NCBI RefSeq assembly: GCF_963678635.1
Contig: NC_087062.1
Coordinates: 88,573,845 to 88,637,844 of the forward strand
Origin: Symsagittifera roscoffensis
Lineage: Eukaryota; Xenacoelomorpha; Acoela; Convolutidae
DNA: 64,000 nt
Direction of reading: 5' to 3'
Shown: in pieces, positions 1 to 11,600 of the stretch
Numbering within the stretch: the stretch's first letter is position 1
Layout of the letters: every line of letters begins with the position of its first letter
Notes under the pieces: model-generated
The model's input: the letters and a program-made list of their open reading frames with translations, nothing else
Database searches by the model: none
What the model was told of the DNA's origin: nothing
Program-made: the position numbers and the translations under genes

Positions 1-3000
1 ATCTATTAAATTAGGATGCCTATTTTGACCAGAAATAACTAATTTCATGACGGCGTTTTTGGTGGGTTTTCAAACGTCCTTATTTTATTTTACTGACTAG
101 TTGATGCTTGTTGATTTATTCAATTTTCCTTTTGCAAAATTTTTTTGTAGCTCTTTCTTGAAATGTATGAAAATTTTTGAGGCACTGGATTTTGCATGGA
201 AGAACAAACAAACATGAATCCTAAGTTTCTCGCCTCTACGTGGTGGGGGAAAGAAAAAAGGCTTCGGAAATTTTCGATTAAATCGACCAGGGAGTTCATA
301 GTCTGTGATAAATGAATTAAGCATTGACTTGATTGCCGCCATTAGATTATAATACCAGCGATTTAAATTATGCTGAATTACTTGTAGTTATTAAGCTTTC
401 GTACAACATACGCTCTCCCTCCGTAAACAGTCGGAACTTTTACTGGTAAATACATGCTCTATTCTATCTGACATATACGGTATGAAAAACAAAATTAAAT
501 ATAATTTTAATGTATCTGAATATAGGAGAATGCTTAATTTAGAAAAAATGGGAAACGCTTCGGTGAAATACGCCTATTTCTATGAAGATGTTGTTGAGAG
601 TACAATCGAAACTAAGAGATCTAAAGAGTTCAATAAAAACATATGAGTTTCAAGTGTTATATTTTAAACAAAAAATATAAGTGGTTAAGCGTGAAACCGA
701 TGAGATATGAATGAACTATCATGTTTTTAAGAATGCTCTTACACTACTTACAATTCTTAGACTACTTCTTATTTTGGTCATGTCCAGTTGAAAAAATTTG
801 GTGTCATAAATAAAATAACTTTAGTTTGTTTGTCCCAAAACAGAAGAACATAAACACCTGTTCTTATTAGCTACTTCAATTTAAGTTTAAGTAGTTATGT
901 CAAACTGGATATATCTTTGTTTTGAGGTAGGAGAGTTACCATGCTTTCCGTTTTACAAATCAATTTTTTTTTTCAGTACGTTGCTGATTTTTCTTTTTTC
1001 TCTGTATAAATGAATAGTATACAGTTTTTAGAATTGGTTATTTCTCCTTGGTTTCGTAGGGTTTGAAAAAATTCAAATATTGTTTCTGATGAAATTAAAA
1101 CTAGTGTTACTACTTCTTTTCGTATATTGACTTGAATATTTTGGTTGAATTCTCTCACTGGATCTAGCTTCTAACCGAAATGAGTTGTCTTACATTTGCA
1201 GTGAATCAGTCGCTAGCTTGGTTTATTGTTCTGACCTTTCTCGAAGAGTCCGTTATTTTTCAGCCAATTTTTTATGCTTCAAGTTAAGCTCTTAGAGGGT
1301 AGTCCTTTCAGTTGTGATATGGATTCTAAAAGTTCTCTCGGTCTGAATATTTTCTGTTTTCAGACTTAATTAGACAATAATTGAGTTTTTGAACAAAAAT
1401 TTGTTTTTTTTTTTTAGTTTTTTTCTCTTAGTGTGGTCGGATTATTCTGTGGTACTTTCACAGCAACCGGTTATCTTTGTTATCAATTCAGATTACTCGG
1501 CTAATTCTACGCATTTGAGGCAATTGAGATGTCAATGAAGTGGACTAGTAGTGTCTGGGTACGATTCCGAGAAGAAACTGTTCTTTTTGTAAACCATAAA
1601 TCATTCTACTTAGCAGTTTTTGTCGGACTATCGCTTGCTTGCGTATTTTTTGTGGACATAATTTAAAGAGGTTAACTTTTCAGCATTCTTCGCGATATTT
1701 AAGAAAAATCATTTTGATATATTTCTGTTAGGTTGCAGATAATTGAGTGCAAGGATTTTTGCTGAATTTTTGTATGCCTGTAACTTGTCGACGTTTATGG
1801 ACTTATTTTTGCAAAACCTTTTTTTATGTTTTCATTTCTTTATAGAAAGAAAGCAATAAATAGAGCTTTGTATCTTGAATTTTTTGAAATTACTACGCTT
1901 GCGTGCAGCCAGATTTATTTAATCGGAACAATATTTTTCCAGGTCTAAGAAGATTGCTTGAATCATTTGGCCAACTCCGTGTGGTTTTGCTAAAACAGTT
2001 ATTTTCAATATATTTGAGTTTATGTTACTTTTTTCGATATTTGATGCTGATTGTAAGTTAAGCAGATCCGATTTGGTATGTTTCTGATTTGTATTTTTTC
2101 AATTTTATTGCTCTGCTGCCTCATTTGGTACAACACATTTTTGCTTACAATGTATCGGCTTAGTCTACTCATTTTGCGTTTAATGGTGAAAAAAGTTCGC
2201 TGTTGGGTTGACTTAAATTTCGAATTTCAAATTGTTCGCAGTTCAAAGTTTTTATCACATTCATGTTTTTCGGCTCAAGTGCTCAAGTACTATTGGCTGA
2301 CTCACCACTGCATAAGTTTTGTTTCGATGATAAATCAACACTGGCAGTTGTAAGACTTATTTTTTTTATAATGAAATCGTGCAAATCGAGAGTAACGTAT
2401 GAAAGTTGTGGTAGCCTCATCTTGTGTCTGCTAACTTGTCATGTTGTTTGTGTTATTTTGTAAGTGGTGATCACAGAAATTTAAAAAATCTCGTATTAAT
2501 TTTTTCAGATTTTTTTTTTCGCCGGGATGGAAATTTATGTTATGCAATTCTTACATATAGTTGGCTCGAGGCTTTTTAAAAGGCTTTTTAACAATATTGA
2601 AGATTTCTGAAAATTTGCAATGTGTACGCTAAATAAGTTGCATGTTTCATCAAACGCACACGAAAGTTTACTTCACCATATTTGCTAAACTTGCGAGAGG
2701 CAAGGGTATTGCAATCGGGTACTAGACTTTTTTCCCGTGAATAGATTTGTTCACCGAATGGTCAAAATTAGAAATGGTAAATTTAGATTCAGTTCATAAT
2801 GAATTCCAATTTCTTAGCGTCTCCGGTACAATTGGTCTGGAGGTAACGAATTCACCCGGAACGGCAAAAGTCCTGGGTTTGAGCCTTTTTTTGTTTGATA
2901 GGTTTCGGCCTATATTATATCGGCTTAATGGCCTCGTATTGCGTCTTTTGACAAGTCAGAAAAGTTTGTGTGTAAGTGTCTGTGTTTTTAGGTTGGGGTA

Positions 3001-5844
3001 CTTTGTAACTTCTGATTAGTCTTAATTTTTTCGATTTCAGGCTTTTTCATTTTCCTTATTTAGGCTTAATAGGTTTCGGTCTATATTATTGCAGCTTAGT
3101 CGCCTCAGATTGTTTCATTTGACGAGCAAATAATGTTTTTTTTGTTGTTTGTGTGTTGTCAGGGTGAGGGGAACTCATGAACTCTTCATAAGTCTTGCTG
3201 ATTATGATCTGATGCTAATTTCACATTCTATTGTATTGGCATGTTTCTGTTTCAAAAATGGCCTTATTCGTTTTTATAGATCTAGTTTTTTTGACATTTT
3301 CGATTTTTTTCTTGTTCTATATCGCAAAAGGTGCGAAGCTCAGCTTCGCCATTGTGTTGAAATTTGTCACTCCCCACTGCATAAATTAAGTGTGAGAAGC
3401 ATAAAATATAGAGTGATTTAGACTATTGTTGGGATCAGAAACACTGCTGCACAAGCCGAGCTTAAGTGTAGCTTTCTTTTATTACGAGCCTCTTTTAAAA
3501 GCAGCAAATTTGGATCTCATGCTTGCACGTAATCAGCGATGTTGCTTTAGAAAAGTATCTACATAATTTCAAAGTCTGATGTGACACATCAACGCCAAAT
3601 GGATTCAGCAAAGTTCCAAAAAGTTGCATGCTTCTAAAATAGATGTTGCGCAGAATGTCGAAGCCAAATATTTCACAGCGCCTGAGAACCGAGCCACTTG
3701 GTCGTAGCCGTGCCATAGTTGATTGGTTTAACCCAAAGAAAAATTTTTGAAATAAGATTCTGGCCTGCTTCCTCAATCTTATCCACATTACCCCGTAGTA
3801 AATTAGTCAGTAAAAAACATTCAGACCAGTTAGTCGGACTTTTGGGCTGAAACAGATTATCTGATACGACACTCGAAGTTCTTCAACGTTTTTTCAAGCA
3901 ACTGTAATAGCGTAAAAACAATATTGCTCATAATTCTTTCCTATTTCGTAGGAAAAATAAAATCAACTCATAAAAAGCGACCCAATAAAGTTAACCATTT
4001 TAGTTTTTGGCTGTTTTGGTTTGAATTGAGTTTTAAGTGATTTGCTTGAAATAATTCAAATAAGCGCTTTCGTGCCTTTAAGCTTTTCAATCGAAGTGAG
4101 TTTTCTCGCTGTTTTTAAGATAACTTCTTTTTTGCACATCCTATTTCCTTTAAAAATGACAGCAAAATATTTTACTGCAGCCTTGTGACCAATTAGTCAA
4201 ATAGAAGATTAAAAAACAGTTTCGCGTCTCTTTAGAACCAAATCAGGATTAAAGTTATTTCCTTATTGGAGTATTGAATGGAAAACGCTTTTTGAAAATG
4301 TCAATCAATTATTTGATGTTTCATTTGTTCTCTTTTTTTTTCCATACATTATTATTTTTGACATGCATAGTTTTTTTTAGCCTTGGTGCCAGTTTAATGA
4401 AGTTTTCAGCTCTCTTCTGTCTGAAGTTTTTAGAAGTATTTACCCTCGCCACAGTTGTTTTTCCGATTTATTTTGCAATTTTTGTGAAGATGGAATTTCC
4501 TGCCTGAGAATGAAGCATGAATAATTGATGTCTTGTTTCTACACTAGGCTGCTTCCTGTTATAGTTTTCATGATTGCAAAAGTTGCTTCATTTCAGAAGG
4601 AATGAAAAATGCACCAACTATGAAGTGAAATATCAATTATTCACGCGCCACGGGGAGTTTTCGTGAACAACTCTGTACAACAGATGAGGCTGTAACGATC
4701 GCTGTTTCCAAACCATCAATTTTGACCAGTATGCTGCAACTTTTTTTACGATCACTCTAGTAGCGTGAACCCGCCCGCTCAAAGTCTTGATTTAGACTGT
4801 CAGCTTATAGTAGCATACCAATTTTGCATACCATCCCTTGACTGTATTGTAAATCGAAGATTTAAGCGGACACTTCTCTTAAGCTATTCGCAGATGAAAT
4901 GACAATTTGAACCCAGTTTTTATCAATTCTTTTCTAACTGCCACTTTCTTACTACCTTTGATGTGGCTTTGATGTAGATGCGAAATACTGTACGATGCCT
5001 GCCATGACGTTCATAACCTCAATTAGGTTTTGTGGTGTCAACTGATCCATAAGAAAAACGAGAGCACTAAGACTATTCGTCATAAAGGAGAGAAAATAAT
5101 AATAAAATTCCTCAGTTCTGAGGGAAAATACAAATACATTACCTCACTTCCTTTGTGGTTTGTTTGCAATTCTTTGCGCATTTTACAACTTACCTATTTA
5201 GTTACCTTCGGCGTCAAAATAACAAACAATGGTCAATGTGTTCACAGTGACTTTTACATAATTTTGAACCAGGACTGAATTGTGAAATTTGAAGCCTTGG
5301 AATGATGAGACTGTCGGCTATTTTTTTTGCATTGGAAGTGACCAAACAGATATGCTGATATTGTTGATATCCATTTAGTCGGCTATCAGAAATCCGTTTT
5401 CTACATCACGTTGAAGCCCGAGGAAACATCACTCAGCCCATTAACTCCTAAAAGGAAGCTGCAGTGCAAATTTAATTCTGCATCATACTACTTCATTCTA
5501 CTTACTTCTTGAACGCTTAATTGACCTTTTGTCTTTTTTGTTCCAATCGGTATATTTCCGATAACAAGTTTACTTGATTTGGTTATTACATTACCAAAGA
5601 GGATACTGCTGTGTTTATCTGGTTAGCTTAATTAAGTAAAGACGGAAATCTTCGGATTACCATTCGGTTTATCAGGCGGAAATTATTCCATACCACATCG
5701 GCAAGAATTATGCAACTAATACTGATTTATGACTTGCCTTTCATCTACCGCTAGCGCAAGCATACATTCTCTGGATGTGAATACTATTCCATTTCATTAA
5801 AACAGAAAAACATATTTTCTTAAATTTGCTTTTTTTGGTGAAAG
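1..5844. other. Upstream region, no recognisable coding gene
   Basis: AT-rich DNA with only short chance reading frames. It contains a fragment of repeat family B near 1433-1485, two diverged SINE-like units near 2830-3210 and a family D-like fragment near 3470-3510. No CpG-rich promoter or TATA box could be tied to the gene. The bases before the start codon (a T-rich tract ending AAAG) resemble a 3' splice site, so the promoter and a 5' untranslated exon may lie in this region or further left. Confidence 0.6.
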
Positions 5845-6105
5845 ATGCAACGTAGTTTGCGGTACAACGAGAACCAGTATATATACTTGGCGAACAAGGC
5901 CAAGAACGACTTCGCGCTCTCGGCATACCTGTGGAAGAAGTCGAGAGAGAGTCTTCGCTGGCAGCAGAAGTACTTCGTACTCTATCAGAACTTCCTGTTC
6001 TACTACGAGAACGATGCGAGTGTGAAGCCCATGGGATTCTTTCTGCTCGAGGGTTCCTACTGCGAGCATGTTATACCCTCGGCTAAAATCAACCCCGACA
6101 GACAG
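5845..6105 (+). CDS. RASGRF: RasGRF exon 1: start codon and first half of PH1
   Basis: Encodes residues 1-87, starting MQRSLRYNENQ. Vertebrate RasGRF1 also starts with MQ and then a PH domain, and the match continues through WQQKYFVLYQNFLFYYEND and FFLLEGSYCE, the beta-strand core of the N-terminal PH domain that contributes to membrane targeting. The ATG is preceded by AAG, and an in-frame TGA lies just upstream (5839-5841), so this is the first possible Met. The exon ends CAG/gttagt, phase 0. The AG directly before the ATG follows a pyrimidine-rich tract, so the start codon may sit at the very beginning of a spliced exon. Confidence 0.93.
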
Positions 6106-6324
6106 GTTAGTCGTTGTCCTCCTGACAGAAAAGTCGGAGTCGCACATAAGTTAGGCAATTTTTCCGGCTCGTTAATCGTACATTCGCTTCAGTGTTTCTG
6201 ATGTTCTTAAGTTTTGTTCACTTTGTATAATTTTCACGAAAATTGTTATCTAAGTTTGTAGCTGATTTGCAAACAAATTTGTTCTATTTATGCAACCTTG
6301 TGAGTACAATAGATACACTGTGAA

Positions 6325-6731
6325 CAGGGGCGGATTTAGGGGGGGGGGGGGGCTGAGGGATTCGACCCCCTGCCGACCCAAAGGGTCCCCCCTTTGATAC
6401 TTTTTCAGAAATCCATTTTTGGCCGACCGACCCCAAAATTTTTCTAAAGGCGCCTTTGGCGCCAATATATACTAACTTTGAGGGGGAGCGCGCGCCAAAA
6501 AACGCGATTTTTTTGTCAAAATTTTTCAAAAAGTGCCCAAAAACGGCTTTTTTGACTGTTTTTTCAAAAATTTGCCTGCGGCGCAGAAAATTTAGCCAAA
6601 ATAGGGGTAAAACAGTGCTTTGGGAGAGCTCGAAAAATCAATTTGGTCGACCTAAAAAAAAAGGTAGTCAAAATTTTGGAAAATTTTTTGAAAATCCGCC
6701 CCCCCTCGAGAAAATCCTAGATCCGCCCCTG
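6325..6731. mobile_element. hAT-like non-autonomous DNA transposon (MITE), complete
   Basis: The ends are CAGGGGCGGATTTAGG and, inverted, CAGGGGCGGATCTAGG. They are flanked on both sides by ACTGTGAA (6317-6324 and 6732-6739), an 8-bp target duplication. An 8-bp duplication and CAGGG-type ends are typical of the hAT superfamily. The 407-bp element holds no transposase. It carries a long G-run near its left end and self-complementary GC-rich patches (GGCGCCTTTGGCGCC). Related copies lie at 20492, 47083-47455 and 48243-48629. Confidence 0.85.
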
Positions 6732-7059
6732 ACTGTGAAACTGATCTATATCTCTGGGTTGAATAGCTTGCTAGCAAAAAATACTTCAATAAAAAAGGGA
6801 ATTCTTTTTACTGTCGGTACCAACCTGCCATTTGTTTTCGTTGCGGATCTTTCCGATTAATCTTTCGCCACTAAATGAGGTGAGAAAACTTGCCTGAGAT
6901 TGCTTCTTAGCATCGGTCGGATTAGAAAAAGGTCATGGCTAAGACTAAGCTTTCACGGACAATTTCAAAAAATTGCTTCGGCAGTTACAAAGAAATTTTT
7001 ATTTTTAACAGTCAAAAAAAGGAAATGAAGGTTTTTTCTTGCGAGACTTTAATTTTTTT

Positions 7060-7480
7060 CTCGTTTTTTTCTGCTCAAATTTGATTTTTCGCGGTTTGTT
7101 TTTTAGTTTCTTCAATTAGAAGTGCTCTCAAGTTTGATTTTTCGCGGTTTAACTTTTGGTTTCTTCAATTCGAAGTTCAATTCGAATTCATCAGGTGAAA
7201 GAAAGAAAGGCGATTTACTCTCTTTGAATAACAAATGCTCAAAAGGTTGCGCCAAAATGTGAATGACCTCTTTCCTTTTCAAAAAATGGATTTTATTTTT
7301 CAGAGTTCTCAGTGAAATAAACAAGTTTATCTTATCTACTGATCCAGTTTCTTTCAAATTGAGTTATTTTTGTTTCATTAAAGAATCAACAACAAAATCC
7401 TTTCGAAATTCAAAGAGCTCTTAGGCGATATATATTTTTTTATTTCGAAAATTGAATTATATTCAAAAAATATTAAATTT
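7060..7480 (+). mobile_element. Family A repeat, strongly diverged
   Basis: Shows family A landmarks in order: TGATTTTTCGCGGTTT (twice, from a small internal duplication), the GATCCAGTTT...CAAATT stretch, and AAATTCAAAGAGCT. Both termini are lost or unrecognisable. Orientation is the same as the gene. Confidence 0.6.
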
Positions 7481-7784
7481 ATTCTTTGCTGTCAAAACTC
7501 TTTTGTAATTTTCTGGCTATATTTCATATTTTGTAGATTTTTTCTGAGTTCATTGTGGTTGCATTTTTCTTTAATACTTGTTCATGAAACGGCTGACTTT
7601 CTAGGATAACTTTTTCAAATAACATGGAAAGTCTCGAATCATTGAGTACTACTTTGTTGTCATTAGCTATAAGGATAACTCTGAAACTATTTTTTTGTTT
7701 TGTCTGATACAAAGTTTTTCTGCGTCGATAATATTTGAATTATTTTCCATGTAGTCTGTTTGTTTTTTAGATGTCAGCGTTTTT

Positions 7785-8030
7785 TTCAGATTACTGAAAG
7801 TGGCGAGGAGCTTTGTCTTCGGGTGCTATTTAGTGTTTGCTTAACTTTTTTTCAAGCAAATCAGGTAAAAGAAAAAAGTCACTAGAATAGGTTGAGTGAA
7901 AAATCTTAAAAACTCTTTCAGTACTGATACGATTGGCATTAAAACTTTCCAAAAAGTCTGCTCAGTGTCAAGAAAAACCGACTTGAATTTTTTGCTTTTC
8001 GAGCGTGTAAAGCGAGCGTGTAATGTTTTT
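7785..8030 (+). repeat. Family B repeat fragment
   Basis: Matches the 5' half of family B (reference copy 38433-38978): GAGGAGCTTTGTCTTCGGGTG, then a stretch like CAGTGTCAAGAAAAACCG, then the GAGCGTGTAAAGCGAGCG motif. Confidence 0.55.
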
Positions 8031-8280
8031 TAGGTAAAAATCGGTTGTCTAAACCATTGAAACTTAGTTTTTGAAGCTTCATATAGCTTTTTCTTTGCAG
8101 TAACAAATTTCAAATTAAGTTGACAAATATGCGAATTGGAAGTTGTTGTTAATTTTTTTGAGATTCCTTTTTGAAGACAACCTTCGATTGTAATTTATTT
8201 GCTCGAAAATTTAAGCTTTCGTTTTTAATTTCCAACACCAGGCACAAAAAATGCTCAAATCTGAACTACAAAATTGTGCT

Positions 8281-8666
8281 TAAGAGTAATGAACACAGTG
8301 AGTACTGTTATTTAGGTCATGATGATTTTTGACCTCAGGAAAAAGTCTTAAAATTAATTTGTTCACGCTCAATTTTGATTTTTGCGCGGTTTGGTTTTTG
8401 ATTTCTTTTAAGTTCACTTCATTTCCATTGTTAAAAGGAAGGAAAAGCTGTTAATTTTCCCAGCGAAATAAAAATTTTACCTATTGATCCAGTTTTCTCA
8501 AATTAGGTTAATTTTATCAACAGAGGCTCAAACATGAATTGTTTATGATATTCAGAGGGCATATGTGTTTAAAAAAAACCCGCAGGTTGAACTATTTTCA
8601 AAAATCAAGTCAGTTTTTTTTCTGTTTATTTGCATTGATTAACTTTTCAATTGGCAGTTCGCAATG
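8281..8666 (+). mobile_element. Family A repeat (candidate non-autonomous Helentron)
   Basis: Begins with the terminal hairpin region TAAGAGTAATGAACACAGTG...AGTACTGTTA, then a CCTCAGGAAAAAGTCTTAAA stretch, the GCGGTTTG motif, AAAAGGAAGG, CCCAGCGAAATAAAAATTT and CTATTGATCCAGTTTTCTC. It ends in a decayed 3' hairpin (CAATTGGCAGTTCG). About 150 internal bases of the consensus (the ACTATCGAAC / GGTCACG part) are missing. Confidence 0.75.
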
Positions 8667-9309
8667 CTTTTTTATTCTATTATATAAATTTAGTTGGAAT
8701 TGTTTGTGTTATTAGGATAGAAATTGATCTGTTTTGTTTGATTCTTCAAAGTTTGTCGAAACGGTGGTGATATTTTGCAGTCGAAACTGCAGTGAAACTG
8801 AGTTATAGGCATTGTTTTACCTTTTAGGCGAAAAAGTAGGCACTTTTTAGGCGAGACAAACACTCTGAAATGCATTCAAAAGGCTCAAAGCAGAAAGCGC
8901 GAGTTTGTTTCAGATTTTAAGAGCAATTTTACAAATCAAGGTTATAACGACTGAACAAACATTTCTTAATTTTCGATCGTAAGTCATGAGGTCGGTCTTC
9001 GATAAAAGACTTCAGAACAATTTGTTTTTGGAAAAAAAAACACTATTTTCCATGCCCACCAATTTCTGCGTCCTTAGAAGAAAAAGTGTGAGCTTTCAAT
9101 TATCGTTTGAACAAATGCACAGATTTAATATGTGCTTGAGACGTTAAACATTTCAAAAACGATCAAATTAGAGGGTATTTTCTTCGATTTCGCAGCTTCG
9201 AGGTCTGAAGCGAAGTGCTGAAAATTTCATTCCCTGGTTTTCTCATGAATCCTTATTAGTCTAATCTTGCTTGAACTTAAATAACCAGACTAGTTAAGTG
9301 GAATTCAAT

Positions 9310-9555
9310 TTTCAGATTTTCTAGCACAATAAAATTTTAACTTGTCGATGCATTTGTGTTAAATTGGGTTACTTTTATCAAAAAAAATTGCCAATCATAA
9401 ATTGTTTTAGAAGTTCAAAGAGCTTTACGGGCATCTATTTTTTCTTTGAACTTCCATATTTTTTCAAAAAAAAATGAATTTTTGTTTTTTTTCTGTAGTT
9501 TTTTTCTTGTTGACTTGCGTGCATTGACTCATTTTCAACTGTATGTTGGCCATGT
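9310..9555 (+). mobile_element. Family A repeat, 3' half
   Basis: Has the CAATCATAAATTGTTTTAGAA, TTCAAAGAGCTTTACGGGCA and GTGCATTGACTCATTTTCAAC landmarks and ends in the hairpin and GGCCATG. The 5' half is absent or too diverged to see. Confidence 0.7.
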
Positions 9556-9884
9556 TTACTTAAATCAGTTTAAAAATTTTTTTCTGTTCTTCGTATGTCA
9601 TTTGGATAGTGTCTGATTATTTTTCTGTAGCTATAATAGATTTAAATGAGCTGATAATTTAGATGACGTCGAATAATTTTATTTAAGATTTTCCTTGCGA
9701 TCAGGAAAATGATTCTCTTTTTTGTCGCAAGGTTTTAAAATCATTTTCATTCATGTCAAAGCTATTATGTTTTGAACACCAGTGGAGTGGAACTGTGGCG
9801 TAGATTGGATTTTTTCAGTCAATTTTGACATCATCCACTTTGAGAAAAAGTCACAGTGGTTAATTTCAGGTTTGATATCAAAGC

Positions 9885-10580
9885 ACTAAAAAGTCTTTAG
9901 ATTGAGTCATACATGTTTCTTATTATTCGAACGACGTAAAGCTATTTCCAAAACGTTTCTCAGAATAGAGAAAAGCCGGTTTGATGTATTAGGCTTAAAT
10001 GAAATCTGCGTGGTATGTAAATGTTTATTAGGCGCATATAAATTCTGCGGGGAGACTACATGTGTCGAACACTGAAAGTCGGGAAAAAGTTGTTATGTTT
10101 ATGAAAATAGAGTTTAAATTTTTATTACTTTTTTTTCCACGCAAAATCAAGTGCCACATTTTATCCTAAAATTTATGAAAATATAGTCCACCGAAACAGA
10201 TCCAAAATTTTGGTGTTTTTAGTTGTTTTGATAGCGTAAAATGAGCGAGTGTTTTTTAAAAATTGGTTATTTAAGTTGTAAAGTTTGTAGTTGTTATGCT
10301 TGCAATCAGCAAGTGGCGTTATCAAATTGGAATATTTTTTCTTTTTCGGGTTGACAGCTTGTTTAAAAACTCACTTGATAGCTTGATTTTTTAAGAAAGC
10401 GTTTTGATTTTATTGTGACCTAGAGGGAACGAGGACGCCTGGGACAGACAAGTTCTTGGGTTCAATTTGGGCTAGAACGTATTTTAAAACTAAAAATAGT
10501 CAGTTTCAAAATCTTTTTTCTTCTCTTGTTTGTTTTCTTATCGGCCTATCTGTTTAGTTGGCAAAGTTGTCACAGCAGAT
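9885..10580 (+). repeat. Long direct repeat, copy 1 (pair with 10875-11600)
   Basis: Shares an ordered series of blocks with 10875-11600: TTTAGATTGAG, ACATGT, CCAAAACGTTTCTCAGA, GAAATCTGCG, a CACTGAAAGTCGGGAAAAAG block, GGAATA...TTTTTCGGGTT, CTTGATTTTTTAA and ATCGGCCTATCTGTTTAG. The two are diverged, so this is an old duplication or two insertions of one element. Parts resemble family B, and the right end (10425-10580) resembles the SINE-like unit at 39985-40105. Confidence 0.7.
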
Positions 10581-10874
10581 TTCTTTAAGTCTGTTCGGAT
10601 TGCTGTGTTTTCCTCGAATTTTTTTCAAGGGTTCATTAAAATATTGATTTATTTTCTAATGTTAGAGTAAATATTTTCATATATGCGAAAATTAAACGCA
10701 AATTTATAAAGAAGAAAGTCCCAAATTTAATCGTAAACCATATGATAAATATTTAACATTACTGAAATTTTTTGTTCCGATCAGTAAAAAGGAGGAGGAT
10801 TTTCGTCTTATGGTTTTTTAGCTTAAATGTTCTTTGACTCATTTTCATTTGTGAATCAAATCTGGTACAACAAG

Positions 10875-11600
10875 TAATCTTTAGATTGAGCTCTACATGT
10901 ATCAAAGTTTTTTCAATTGTGATTCGCACGACCTAAAACTAATTCCAAAAAGTTTTCTCAGAGTAGATAAAAATCGTTTGAAATAGTAGGCATGAATGAA
11001 ATATGCGAAGGATGCAAAAATTTATAAGGCTTATATGAAATCTGCGAGGGACACTTAATATTACGACCACTGAAAGTCGGGAAAAAGTTGTTATGTTCAT
11101 GAAAGTATTGTTTTTTTGAAAAAATTTTTGGTTTCCACGCAAAACAAGCTACCACTTTTTATCTCCCAAAATTTCTGAAAATTTAGTCCATAGAACCAGG
11201 TCTAAAATTTTGGTTTTTTAGTTTTATTTTGAGCGCGTAAAATGAGCGGATACCTTTTCTGAAAATCGGTTTTTTAAGTTATGAAAAACTTATTTATTAT
11301 GCTTGCGATGAGCAAGCATTATCAAATCGGAATAAAGTTTTTTTTCGGGTTAACAGCTTGTTGAAAAAACTCACCTGATAGCTTGATTTTTTAAAAAGGC
11401 ACTTTGATTTTATTTGCATCTGCGACTCTTTTGGCCTAGAGGGAACCTAGAGGGAAGTTCTTAGTTTCAAATCGGGTTAGGGCATGTTTTCTTTAAAACT
11501 GAAAACATTCAGTTTCAATTTGTTATTTGGCCATTTGTTTGTCTTATTATCGGCCTATCTGTTTAGTCGGCTTAGTTACAACATCAGATTTCTTTAAGTC
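10875..11600 (+). repeat. Long direct repeat, copy 2 (pair with 9885-10580)
   Basis: Second copy of the repeat described at 9885-10580, about 985 bases downstream and in the same orientation. It has the same CACTGAAAGTCGGGAAAAAG block and the same right-hand end with TCGGCCTATCTGTTTAGTCG. Confidence 0.7.

Noticed and set aside
2078-3421. Several overlapping open frames of 66-91 codons upstream of the gene
   Set aside because: Phe/Leu-rich translations of T-rich DNA with no motif, no splice support and no similarity I recognise. They overlap repeat-like sequence.
5797-6147. 116-codon minus-strand open frame over exon 1
   Set aside because: Antisense shadow of the PH1 coding exon.
6430-6860. 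Open frame of 134 codons across the hAT-like element
   Set aside because: It runs across the element's inverted end and into the flank, shows no transposase motif and follows homopolymer-rich DNA.
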